Source: an uncultured Veillonellaceae bacterium
Lineage (GTDB): Bacteria > Bacillota > Negativicutes > Selenomonadales > Selenomonadaceae
NCBI GenBank assembly: GCA_902801565.1
Contig: CADCIX010000010.1
Span: 1-64,000, forward strand
Reading direction: 5' to 3'
DNA: 64,000 nt
Positions 1-8,254 of this stretch are shown in pieces. Numbering within the stretch: position 1 is the first letter of the stretch; each line of letters starts with the position of its first letter. Below the pieces are notes generated by a model. That model was not told the origin of the DNA. It saw nothing but the letters and a program-made list of their open reading frames with translations, and ran no database searches. The position numbers and the translations under genes are program-made.

Positions 1-104
1 AAAATCGGACGCAATGAATCAGGAAGATGTTTTGCGAAGAACATCACAGCGTAAATATGTGTAACTCTGTATAGATTTGTACATATTTATCGTAGCGGAG
101 TAAT

Positions 105-995
105 ATGATGAAAACATCGGATTCGATTGGTTTGGCGCTTGCTTTTTGGCTGCTTGCGGGAGGACATACGGCAATTGCCGCGGCAACTGAGGGCGGCATG
201 GATGCCGGCGCCCAGATGGAAAGAGACCGCAGGGATATGGAGCGGGAACGAGTGCTGGAACAGATTGCGGAAGACGAGGCCGCCAGGCAAAGCAAGGTAG
301 AGCAGGGACAGGAGACTCCTGCAGCCGAAGAGGGTACGGAAATCAGTTTCGAGTTGAAGCAGGTAAATTGGAGTCCCTCGGAAATCCTGACACAGGAGGA
401 GATCCAGTCCGTTGTGGATGCCTACATCGGGCGGCAGATCACCTTGGCGGATTTGCGAGAGATGGCGGACCGGATCACAGGCCTTTACCGGGATAAAGGC
501 TACATGACCTGCGGGGCGGTGCTGCCACCCCAGCGCATCCACGAAGGGGTGGTGGAGATCCGTCTCATCGAGGGAAAGACGGGGGATATCACCATCACGG
601 GGAACCATCATACCAAAGCCGGCTACATCACTGACCGGCTGGGGCTGAAACCGGGAGAGATTGCCAACATTGACAAGCTGAATCGTGACCTGCGCTGGTT
701 CCACGGCACAAATGACTTGCAACTCCGGGTGGTGCTGAAGCCCGGTACCAAGGAGAATACCACCGACTATGAAATCCTGGCCTTTGAGCCCCAGAACCAG
801 TCTGTGACCCTCTATGTGGACAATGACGGCTACGAAACCAGCGGACGCTGGCGTGAGGGCCTTTTCTACAATATGAGAAGTCTGACCGGCCACAGGGATG
901 CGTTGCGGGGCAGCTTCATCCGCAGCCAGGGGACCAGTGCCTGGGCCTTCGGGTACAGTTTCCCTGTTTCTAAAGGTGAACCGTGGCAATCTTGA
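105..995 (+). pseudogene. Truncated FhaC/ShlB-type two-partner secretion transporter
   Basis: This is the N-terminal half of an outer-membrane TpsB transporter, the family that exports large exoproteins. Residues 1-25 look like a signal peptide and are followed by a charged stretch. Residues 83-160 (ITLADLREMADRITGLYRDKGY region, then EGVVEIRLIEGKTGDI) and about 161-225 read as two POTRA domains, and the first barrel strands start near 235. The family has about 550-600 residues, but here the frame stops at 296, shortly after GTSAWAFGYSFPVSK. The reading then continues in another frame as exoprotein repeats, so a deletion has joined the two partner genes. A second ATG at 108 fits the GCGGAG at 95-100 better. 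Broken by sequence; family call is confident. Confidence 0.8.
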
Positions 996-1974
996 GATGG
1001 GGAACATGAATGCCGGAGGCGATGCAAACATCGATCTGGGGAAAGGGAACATCGTGGCAGAGGATGTCACTGCCGGAGGCAATGCCAAGGTGGCTGTGCA
1101 GAACGGCAACATTCAGATGCATGATGTGACCGCTTTCCGGGATGCTTCTGTTGTCAACAAAGGCCATGGTTCCATCAATGCCAATAACGTCACGTCCGGG
1201 GGAACCACCCGTGTGGCTTTGACCAATGGTGATCTCTTCCTGAATCTGGCAGAGGGCAGGGCTGTGTTGCTGCGTATGGAAAACAACACAGCAGCATCCC
1301 GGGTCAATCAGGTTTTGGCAGAGGCAAGCGGCGGTACTGGCCCCGATGTCATGATGACAGGCAATTTCATCCATATCGGCTCTATGGCCGCAAAGGATGG
1401 AGACACTGTTTTCCAGCTTTCGGCTATGGGAGCGGGGAACCAGAAACTCATTGGCGGAGATTTCTCTGTGGAGAGCCTGAGCTCCAGGTATGGCACACAG
1501 ATGCCCTATCTCTGGTCCAATCGTGGTTATCTCCATGTGGATGAAGGCGACGTTGCCATGAATGATGTGCTGGCGGTGGACAAGATTCATCTGGACAATG
1601 AGCAGACAGATCTGGCCATCTACGGGCGCACCCCTACCAGGGATGGCGAGCAGCTGGTTTACTGGAACAATTTGGAGATGGCATACAGCAAAGAGCGTGG
1701 ATTCCAGCTTTATGAGGATGGAAGGCTCAGGACAAGCAGGGCCGTCCTGATTGATGCCGGCAGGAACTACGGCAAGCTCTTTGGCGATAACCTCAGCGTG
1801 GTGGACATGATGCGCGAGCGGGTGAGCAATACACATGGAAAGTTCACTTTTGACAGCGTATTACTGACAGAGCCTGGTAAGGCTTTGAAAGAACAGGTAT
1901 TCTTTGACATGGAGCCTGCGGCAACCGATTTTCGGCAGAAAAGTGCATCCGATGAGAAAATTGTGGTAGAATAG
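973..1974 (+). pseudogene. C-terminal remnant of a filamentous-haemagglutinin-like exoprotein
   Basis: The frame carries short beta-helix-like repeats (GNLEMGNMNAGGDANIDLGK, GNIVAEDVTAGGNAKVAVQN, NGNIQMHDVTAFRDASVVN), then a unique C-terminus of about 230 residues ending in SASDEKIVVE. This resembles the end of large TpsA exoproteins with thousands of residues. No signal peptide or TPS recognition domain is left. The frame is fused out of phase to the FhaC-like remnant: frame 1 here, frame 3 upstream, with the upstream TGA at 993-995. The first ATG after the junction is at 997 and has no clear ribosome binding site. Probably untranslated or non-secreted. Confidence 0.75.
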
Positions 1975-2007
1975 AAGATATTAAAAGATTTGGAGGGTAA
2001 AAAGAAG

Positions 2008-2442
2008 ATGAACAAAAAAGCAGAAGCATTTGAAGCGTATCTGAAGGAAAAAGACATCAAAGCCTTTGAGATTGAGGAATTGGAGGGGGACGCGCAGAAA
2101 ACGGTGGTGTTTCGCTCCCATATCACGGTGGAGGGTCAGCAGCTTCCTACCATTGTGATTCTGGATGAGAGCATTTTCGCCTTGTTGCGGGTGCAGATAG
2201 CTCCCAAGGCTATGACGGAAGAGAATCAGTTGAAGCTCTTGAAGAAGGTCAATGAGGAATCTGCTGCCTACAAGCCCTTCAAGCTCTATCTGAACAATGC
2301 AGGCGATTTGATGATGGATGTGTGCATGGTCATCGAGGATGAACTGAAAGGTGACATGGTTTACACCATGTTTTCCCTCATCATCGACTATCTGAACAAC
2401 AATTATCGGTCCTTCATGAAATGCATCTGGCAAGGGGAATGA
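2008..2442 (+). CDS. YbjN-like small cytoplasmic protein
   Basis: A protein of 144 residues without signal peptide or membrane segment. The pattern (alpha start, VVFRSHITVEGQQLPTIVIL strand pair, a central helix, and a C-terminal TMFSLIIDYLNNNYRSFMKC helix) resembles the YbjN / type III secretion chaperone-like fold. The ATG at 2008 is preferred over an upstream TTG at 1990 because GGAGGG lies at 1992-1997, ten bases ahead. It follows the broken exoprotein by 33 bp and may once have been co-transcribed with it. No catalytic residues are evident. The family assignment rests on overall pattern only. Confidence 0.55.
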   Translation: MNKKAEAFEAYLKEKDIKAFEIEELEGDAQKTVVFRSHITVEGQQLPTIVILDESIFALLRVQIAPKAMTEENQLKLLKKVNEESAAYKPFKLYLNNAGDLMMDVCMVIEDELKGDMVYTMFSLIIDYLNNNYRSFMKCIWQGE

Positions 2443-2495
2443 CATAGGGACAAAGAGTACGGAAAAAGGATGAGAATATTAGGAGGCAGATCGTC

Positions 2496-3080
2496 ATGAA
2501 AAAGACGGCAATATGGCTGATGTCGGTGCTGATGTTATGCCTGATGACAGCCACCGCTTTCGCGGCCAATCCTGCAAAGATCCAGAAGGAACGGACAGAA
2601 ATTGAAGAATTGTCGACAAAGGCCCTGCAGAATCTGTATGAAAAGGTTCCCTCGGCCGAGAGAGTCATTGAGAACTGCTATGCCTATGCCACTCTGAGCA
2701 ATACGGGGATGAAGCTGGGACTTTTCGGGGATGCCCACGGAAGAGGCGTGGCGGTAAACAATGAGACGGGCGAACGCGTCTATATGCGTATGAAGGAAAT
2801 GGGTATCGGCTTTGGCCTTGGGGTAAAAGAGTACGACCTGATTTTCGTCATAGGGACGGAGGAGGCATGGAACTCCTTTATCTCCGGCGATGTCAAGTTT
2901 GCCAGTTCGGCGGAAGCCGCGGCCAGCGACGGACAGGCCGGCGGAGCCATAGAGGGTGCCTCCATTTCCGCAGATGGGATTTGGGTGTACCAGATGACGA
3001 AGAAGGGACTGGCTCTGGACGCTTCCATCAAGGGGACAAAGATTTACGCCGATAAGAACCTGAATACATACGAAGAATAA
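2496..3080 (+). CDS. Exported SYLF (YSC84/DUF500) domain lipid-binding protein
   Basis: Residues 1-23 form a classic signal peptide ending at AFA-AN, so the 194-residue product is exported, probably to the periplasm. The mature part carries the SYLF pattern: SAERVIENCYAYATLSNTGM, then GVAVNNETGERVYMRM and GFGLGVKEYDLIFVIGTEEA, and a glycine/alanine-rich C-terminal half. The family binds membranes or phosphoinositides in eukaryotes; the bacterial role is not settled. AGGAGG lies about nine bases before the ATG. A convergent lipoprotein gene follows and a symmetric terminator separates the two. Confidence 0.8.
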   Translation: MKKTAIWLMSVLMLCLMTATAFAANPAKIQKERTEIEELSTKALQNLYEKVPSAERVIENCYAYATLSNTGMKLGLFGDAHGRGVAVNNETGERVYMRMKEMGIGFGLGVKEYDLIFVIGTEEAWNSFISGDVKFASSAEAAASDGQAGGAIEGASISADGIWVYQMTKKGLALDASIKGTKIYADKNLNTYEE

Positions 3081-3103
3081 TGTAGACAATTATTCTCCGT
3101 TAG

Positions 3104-3150
3104 AAAGAGGCCATCCGGCCGGTCAATTCCACCGGCCAGATGGCCTCTTT
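3104..3150. terminator. Bidirectional rho-independent terminator
   Basis: An imperfect inverted repeat with arms AAAGAGGCCATC-CGGCCGG and CCGGCC-AGATGGCCTCTTT lies between two convergent genes. A or T runs on both outer sides suit termination of both transcripts. Confidence 0.8.
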
Positions 3151-3153
3151 GGT

Positions 3154-4236
3154 TTAAAAATCAATGCGGTAGAGTTTCTTTTGTCCCTCGTCATAAGCTA
3201 TGACATCATTTCCTGTGACGGTCCACAGGCATTTGGCCATCAGCTTGGGGGCATCGGCTGAGCCGTCGTATACCGGGACTTCTGCGATAAGCTGGCCGTT
3301 GGAACGGTCAAAGATGCGGAATACCTGGCCCTTTTTGCGGCTGTCCACCCGGATGAAGTAATTCGTCGTGAGGGTGGCACAGGAAAAAGCGGTATTGTCT
3401 CCGTCATCGTAAGTACCCAGGATATTTCCTTGTTTGTCTATTTCGTAGAAGGTGATGATGGGACTGCCCTTGTCTTCTTTTTTCTTTTCTGCAGAGACGA
3501 TGAGGCGGTCCTTGTCGGCAAAACGCACACGGAACGTGCCTTCAAACTCGGGATGGTCTGATTGCTCGAAGAGTTTTTCGCCCTCGCTGAGCTTGCCGTC
3601 CGCGAAAGTCGAGTGATAAACGATGTTGTGGCGGATCTTCGTTTCTTTATCCAGGACAGAGCTGAGATAATAGGCATCGTTGCTTTCCCGGGCAATGACA
3701 AAATCCATCTTGGATACGCTCTTGCCACTGTTGTCTCCCAATTGCTCGCCATGCTGGACTGACTTGCCGTCATACCAGGAGAGTTTGGTCAAGGGGGATT
3801 CATTGACCTGATAGAATACAGTATTGCCGCTGGTCTGGAACCAGGTGTTGTGTTTTCCCAGATGATCCAGGGGCTGAGGTTCGCCGACGAGAGCCTCGCC
3901 TTTGTATTCTTGGCGGAACAGGACATAATCCCGGGGGTTTTCCCCTGGATTGTCGCGGGTGTAGTAGAGAGCTTCGGGGGTGGCGGAGAAGGTGCGGTCA
4001 GAGCCGACCAGGATCGTATCTCCGGAGCCTTTGAAGGTGTATATCTTCGCTTCATGATCGCCGAACTTCAGTGCTCCCATCGGTTCACTCTCCCGTGTCG
4101 GCCGGGATGGCACCTCGATTTTTGCGGCGCCTGGCTTCCCCGCTTCGGGTGTCGCGCTATCGTTGGTGCAGCCAGACAGAGGCAGCAGGAACAGCCCTGC
4201 CAAAGCCATTGCCAATGCTTTTTTTCTGGTAATCAA
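3154..4236 (-). CDS. Lipoprotein of unknown function with repeated beta-strands
   Basis: A 360-residue protein that starts at a TTG preceded by AAGAAGGGA. Residues 1-23 are a lipoprotein signal with lipobox LSGC, so Cys23 should be lipidated. The rest is a series of short beta-strand units (ILVGSDRTFSATPEALYYTR, WFQTSGNTVFYQVNE, DRLIVSAEKKKEDKG, NYFIRVDSRKKGQVFRIFD) that suggests a WD-like or DPP-like propeller. I recognise no enzyme motif. It is a single-gene unit converging on the SYLF gene. Confidence 0.7.
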   Translation of the reverse strand: MITRKKALAMALAGLFLLPLSGCTNDSATPEAGKPGAAKIEVPSRPTRESEPMGALKFGDHEAKIYTFKGSGDTILVGSDRTFSATPEALYYTRDNPGENPRDYVLFRQEYKGEALVGEPQPLDHLGKHNTWFQTSGNTVFYQVNESPLTKLSWYDGKSVQHGEQLGDNSGKSVSKMDFVIARESNDAYYLSSVLDKETKIRHNIVYHSTFADGKLSEGEKLFEQSDHPEFEGTFRVRFADKDRLIVSAEKKKEDKGSPIITFYEIDKQGNILGTYDDGDNTAFSCATLTTNYFIRVDSRKKGQVFRIFDRSNGQLIAEVPVYDGSADAPKLMAKCLWTVTGNDVIAYDEGQKKLYRIDF

Positions 4237-4328
4237 TGTTTTCCCTTCTTTAATAAATAGAAACTGCCTTCATATCTTTTATATTCGCCGTCGACACTGC
4301 TGATTCCTGCTGAACGCTCCTGATCCTT

Positions 4329-5078
4329 ATGGTGTTCCGTTCGACGGATATCCTGGGGCATATTGGCGGGGATGAGTTCCTGGTGCTCATGAAGGACATC
4401 AAGACGCCGGACATTGTGCAGGAACGATGCAATCAGCTCCGGGATTTCCTGCGGAAGAGCTATGACCATGGAGAGGAGACCGTGCAGGTATCGGCAAGCA
4501 TCGGTATTGCCCTGGCTCCCACCGATGGCCAGGATTTCCAGACGCTGTTTTCCCATGCGGATGCGGCCCTGTACCAAAGCAAGCGGATGGGCAAGGATCG
4601 GCAGACGCTTTATGCCTCCGGCTTTGTGGAAAAGCGCGAGAAGGTGGTGGAGGAAAGCGAGTCGCGGCAGGACCTGCAGAAGCTGCTGGAAGACCCGAAG
4701 CATTACATCCTCGATATGGCGTTCAATTCCAAGAATACGGAGCTGGCGGTGCAGATCCTATTGGAGATATTTGCCAAATACTTCAGGGTTCATCGCGCCT
4801 ACGTCTTTTGGCATGTGGACGGACCCTATTGGCCAAGGGCACTGTTCGAGTATGCCATGGGGGATCACAAGAAGGCTTCTGTTGCTCATGACGCCCCTGT
4901 GCGCCGGCAGATACGGAAGCGCTACCGCACGACGAAATACGGGCGTTTTACGGAATGCATCGATACGAGCAGGCTCGCCAGCCAAATGGCACGAAAGGAG
5001 TTCCAGCGGCGTCAGATCTGTGCCTATCTGGAATGCGCGGTCATGGATGTGGACAAGTTCATCGGCTGCGTAGGCTAG
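4329..5078 (+). pseudogene. Doubly truncated GGDEF signalling protein remnant
   Basis: The frame begins abruptly inside a diguanylate cyclase domain (FRSTDILGHIGGDEFLVL, then SASIGIALAPTDG and ADAALYQSKRMGKD). The N-terminal half of the domain and any sensor part are missing, and a TGA lies six codons upstream. After GGDEF comes a GAF-like segment (AFNSKNTELAVQILLEIFAK to AVMDVDKFIGCVG), where the frame stops at a TAG in the middle of the fold. Both ends are therefore lost. The GGDEF active-site signature is intact, but half a domain cannot make cyclic di-GMP. No convincing ribosome binding site precedes the ATG. Confidence 0.75.
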
Positions 5079-5118
5079 TTCCCGCCGCTTCCGAAGGAAC
5101 AGGACAAATAAAGGTAAC

Positions 5119-5162
5119 ATCCCTGCAATCCCTCGTTATGGGCTTGCAGGGATTTTCTTTTT
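5119..5162 (+). terminator. Rho-independent terminator after the GGDEF remnant
   Basis: ATCCCTGCAA and TTGCAGGGAT form a perfect 10-bp stem around a 15-base loop, followed by TTTCTTTTT. It separates the remnant from the next gene. Confidence 0.75.
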
Positions 5163-5269
5163 GTGGGCAGACGGCAGACCGGAACGGGACAAATGCCCTT
5201 GGGATAGGAAGGATTTCCCCGGAAAATGGCGAAAGTCTAAAGGCAGAGAAATATCTTGCGGAGGAAAAA

Positions 5270-7018
5270 ATGAAACAGACGTTTATCTCTGGTTATATCC
5301 ATCGGATGCTGCCATCTATCATCATGAGCCAGGTTGTGATGACGAGCTGCGTGCTTATCGATACGGCTTTGTCGGGTCAGTTCCTGGGAGCCGAGGCAGT
5401 GGCGGCGGAGGGGATGGTGACACCGGTCGTTATGGTTGTGGTTGCCATTGCCGCCGTCATGTCTGCCGGAAATGCTACCATTTGCAGCAACGCATCCGGA
5501 AAAGGGGATGCAGATGAGATCAATCGGGTGTTCTCTACAACACTGACGGTTTCTCTTGGGGTTTCCATCGTCTGCACCCTGTTGATCTTGCTGTTTTCCC
5601 CTCTCATATGCCAAGGATTGGGGCTTACGCCGGGAACGGGGCTCTTTTCTTCAACCATGGACTACATGGTGGGGTATGTCCCGTTGATGCCGATGCTGGC
5701 CGTCATCATGACGATTCCGGCACTCTTGCAGATTGAGGGAGACAACAAAACCAACGTGGTGGCGGTGAGTCTGGTCTTTGTCTTTGACATCATATTCGAC
5801 CTCCTGAATCTTTTTGTGTTCTATGGGGGCGTGCTGGGAATGGCACTGGCAACTACCCTGAGCTACTACATCGCCGGGATGCTGGTGCTCATCCGTTTTT
5901 TTGGAAAGAAGCGCACGGTGCATTTTTCTCTCGGTTATGTGGAGTGGCGTCGTATCGGAAAGATCCTGCCTTACGGCACACCGGCTTTTGTCAATTCTCT
6001 TTGCAGGGGACTGATGACTGCGGCGTTGAATGGAGCGTTTCTGCAATATGGCTCCGAAATCTATGTGGCTGCATTCACCATCGTGGCAAAGGTTGGAGGA
6101 ATCCTTTTGTGTTTCGGCAACGGGATGGGAGAAATGACGGCAATTGTGACAGGGATTATCAACGGAGAGAAAGACAGGGACGGACTCAAGGAGATTCTTG
6201 GCATCATGTTCCGGAAGGCCGTCTGGATGAATGCAGTGCTCATGGTGGCCTGTTTGGTCCTTGGCGGCCTGTCTGTCCGGATTTTTACTGCAGATGCTGA
6301 ACTCATCGCTCTCAGCACGTTTGGTCTTCAGATTTTTGCCCTGCAGTTCATTTTTCGAAGTATTGTCTTGTGCTATGTGGGATATTTGCGGGGATTGAAG
6401 CGGTTCATGGCGGGAAATGCTGTCCTTTTCGTAGTGGCAGGCTCTGTGGTTCTCTTTGCCTGGAAGGCTCCTTTGGTCTTGGGAATAGATGCCGTGTGGT
6501 ACAGCTATTTGGTATCCATGGCTTGCAGCCTGGCTTTTGTGATCCTGTTTGTGGGCTTTTCTGCAAAGGGGAATCCCTTTTCCTGGGACAGTATGGTTCT
6601 GCAGCCGGAGTCCTATGGGATAGCAAAGGAAAATATTCTGGAGTGGGAAATTTCTGACCTTACCAAGTTGTGTGAATGCTGCGAAATGGCGTCGAATTTT
6701 GTGAAAGAGCATGGGGGAACCGACCAACAGGCTTTCCGTCTTTCACTTTTCATGGAAGAGATGGGAAAGAATGTTCTGGCATGGTCCTTTCATGATGGAA
6801 AGGATCACCGTCTCATGATCAAGGTCATGTTCAGCGACGGGGAATTTGTCCTGCGTATCAGGGATGATGGCGCGCAGTTTGATCCGAAGGAATACTATCG
6901 CCATCATAAGGAAGAGAATCCCGATGAAAATTTGGGGATTCGAATTGTGTTCGGCATGGCAACGGAAGTGACGTATCTGAATACCATGAATCTGAACAAC
7001 CTTTTGGTGAAGGTATAA
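5270..7018 (+). CDS. MATE-family transporter fused to an RsbW-like ATPase domain
   Basis: A 582-residue protein. Residues 1 to about 445 form a 12-helix MATE-type drug/sodium antiporter core with the usual start (IHRMLPSIIMSQVVMTSCVL). Residues 458-582 are a GHKL ATPase of the RsbW/SpoIIAB or HATPase_c_2 type: N-box SLFMEEMGKNVLAW (Glu496/497, Asn501), G1-like RDDGAQFDP (532-539) and NLGIRIV (554-560). The open frame extends upstream to 4955, but the ATG at 5270 with GGAGG at 5260-5264 begins the MATE homology. Ordinary MATE proteins end after helix 12, so the soluble tail is the odd part. It may sense or phosphorylate an anti-sigma-factor-antagonist-like partner; that is inference. Confidence 0.82.
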   Translation: MKQTFISGYIHRMLPSIIMSQVVMTSCVLIDTALSGQFLGAEAVAAEGMVTPVVMVVVAIAAVMSAGNATICSNASGKGDADEINRVFSTTLTVSLGVSIVCTLLILLFSPLICQGLGLTPGTGLFSSTMDYMVGYVPLMPMLAVIMTIPALLQIEGDNKTNVVAVSLVFVFDIIFDLLNLFVFYGGVLGMALATTLSYYIAGMLVLIRFFGKKRTVHFSLGYVEWRRIGKILPYGTPAFVNSLCRGLMTAALNGAFLQYGSEIYVAAFTIVAKVGGILLCFGNGMGEMTAIVTGIINGEKDRDGLKEILGIMFRKAVWMNAVLMVACLVLGGLSVRIFTADAELIALSTFGLQIFALQFIFRSIVLCYVGYLRGLKRFMAGNAVLFVVAGSVVLFAWKAPLVLGIDAVWYSYLVSMACSLAFVILFVGFSAKGNPFSWDSMVLQPESYGIAKENILEWEISDLTKLCECCEMASNFVKEHGGTDQQAFRLSLFMEEMGKNVLAWSFHDGKDHRLMIKVMFSDGEFVLRIRDDGAQFDPKEYYRHHKEENPDENLGIRIVFGMATEVTYLNTMNLNNLLVKV

Positions 7019-7048
7019 AATTTTTCGTGAGGGGATTGGAGAAAGCAC

Positions 7049-7531
7049 ATGGAAATTGAACGGCAATTCCTGGTGAACACTCTTCCTGCCCTGCCAGCGG
7101 AATATGACCGTCTGCGCCAGGGCTATATTGCTCTGGCGCCGGAAATACGCATCCGGCAAATCGGCACCCATCACTATATGCTGACGGTAAAGCGTGGTGC
7201 CGGATTGGTTCGGGAGGAGTGGGAGACAGAGATCTCACGGGAGGAGTTTGACAACCTTGTCCATAGGCTTCAGCCGGGGACTCTCCTGATTGAGAAACGC
7301 CGCTATCGCATTCCTCTGACGGATGGCAAGATAGCAGAACTTCATGTGCATGAGGGACATTTGGCGGGATTCAACTATGTGGAAGTGGAGTTCCCCTCGC
7401 GAGAGGAAGCAGGTGCTTTTATGCCGCCAACTTGGTTTGGGAGAGAAGTTACGGAAGACGCACGATTCTCCTATGGGACATTGGCTCAAAGCAACGGCAT
7501 GGAACTTGTGAAGCAGATTTTGGGGGAATGA
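7049..7531 (+). CDS. CYTH-domain protein (triphosphate tunnel metalloenzyme family)
   Basis: A 160-residue single-domain protein. It opens with MEIERQFLV, the EIERKFLV-type signature of the CYTH family, with Arg in place of Lys. Later strands alternate charged residues (IRIRQIG, YMLTVKRG, EEWETEIS, LIEKRRYRIPL, YVEVEFPS), as expected for the eight-stranded tunnel that binds triphosphates and metal ions. Likely a tripolyphosphatase or related hydrolase; the substrate cannot be read from sequence. It begins 30 bp after the MATE-ATPase gene and the next gene starts 2 bp after its stop. Confidence 0.85.
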   Translation: MEIERQFLVNTLPALPAEYDRLRQGYIALAPEIRIRQIGTHHYMLTVKRGAGLVREEWETEISREEFDNLVHRLQPGTLLIEKRRYRIPLTDGKIAELHVHEGHLAGFNYVEVEFPSREEAGAFMPPTWFGREVTEDARFSYGTLAQSNGMELVKQILGE

Positions 7532-7533
7532 CG

Positions 7534-7815
7534 ATGGAAATTCAAGGACATAACATAGCGGCATGGTATCTTGCCATAATCAATATCGTGGCAGTCGTGA
7601 TCTATGGATGGGATAAACTCTGCGCTATCCGCAAACGGTGGAGGGTGCCGGAGATGACACTGCTGGTCGTTGCGCTTTTGGGCGGCAGCATTGGAGCGAT
7701 CGCAGCCATGCAGGTGTTTCGGCATAAAACACTGCATTTGAAATTCAAATACGGTGTCCCCTTCATATTGGCGCTGCAAATTGTAGGGCTAGTAGTATTG
7801 GGGCATCGCTTTTGA
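7534..7815 (+). CDS. DUF1294 small membrane protein
   Basis: A 93-residue protein with three predicted helices (about 8-28, 46-64 and 73-90) and the DUF1294 pattern YGWDKLCAIRKRWRVPEMTL followed by GGSIGAIAAMQVFRHKTLH. The ATG at 7534 lies 2 bp after the CYTH stop and the GGGGG run at 7522-7526 serves as ribosome binding site. Function unknown in the family. Homology ends at the natural stop; the next bases already belong to gene debris. Confidence 0.8.
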   Translation: MEIQGHNIAAWYLAIINIVAVVIYGWDKLCAIRKRWRVPEMTLLVVALLGGSIGAIAAMQVFRHKTLHLKFKYGVPFILALQIVGLVVLGHRF

Positions 7816-7882
7816 CGAGGAACACATCAAGAACCATTCGGCCTACCTGCAGTCCTGGGCCAAGGTATTGGAGAGGGATTAC
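7811..7882 (+). pseudogene. ArdC/zincin-like antirestriction protein fragment
   Basis: Twenty-four codons in frame 2, overlapping the end of the DUF1294 gene, read FDEEHIKNHSAYLQSWAKVL. This resembles the C-terminal 'H-x-AYI-x-SW-x-KVL' segment of ArdC-type proteins carried by plasmids and integrative elements. It is joined directly to an Rpn fragment in another frame. The piece is too short for a firm assignment. Confidence 0.4.
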
Positions 7883-8091
7883 CAATCTATATTTTCGAGC
7901 GCTATTGTATTACACCGGATGGGCCGATGGCGTTTGATGACAAACTGCATATCATCTACGTCAATGGTCAGATACAGGATGATACCCCTTTGGGACTCCT
8001 GATGCATGATTTCCATTGCATCAATCCCGATGATATGCACTATAAGATTTTGGCTGATAGAGTGAAATACTCAAACTTCGCAGTTGCATGA
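7882..8091 (+). pseudogene. Rpn-family PD-(D/E)XK nuclease fragment cut by an IS element
   Basis: Frame 1 reads PIYIFERYCITPDGPMAFDD, then LHIIYVNGQIQDDTPLGLLM, then HDFHCINPDDMHYKILADRV. This matches the C-terminal half of the Rpn / PDDEXK transposase-like nuclease family (usual form YHI-R, FDDG-HIIYVNG, LMHDF, ADRV-YFK). Homology ends at ADRVKY, where the terminal repeat of the neighbouring IS begins at 8069, so the last codons SNFAVA are IS sequence. The N-terminal catalytic half is missing too. A dead gene piece. Confidence 0.6.
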
Positions 8092-8254
8092 ATTGCAATT
8101 AATCTAAATGATAAATTCTCAACATTTCATCAAAACAAATTTCAAATAAAATAGCATGAGTTTCCTCCATTTGGTATAATTAAAGCGCAACCAAAAATCA
8201 TCTAAATGGAGGTCTCATGCCATGGATATTATAGCATAAAACAACCATTATGAG

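Noticed and set aside
44-1112. Minus-strand open frames opposite the FhaC remnant
   Set aside because: They show no homology pattern, while the plus strand has clear POTRA and exoprotein features.
4955-5269. Upstream extension of the MATE-ATPase protein by 105 residues
   Set aside because: It overlaps the GGDEF remnant and a terminator; the ATG at 5270 with GGAGG begins the transporter fold.
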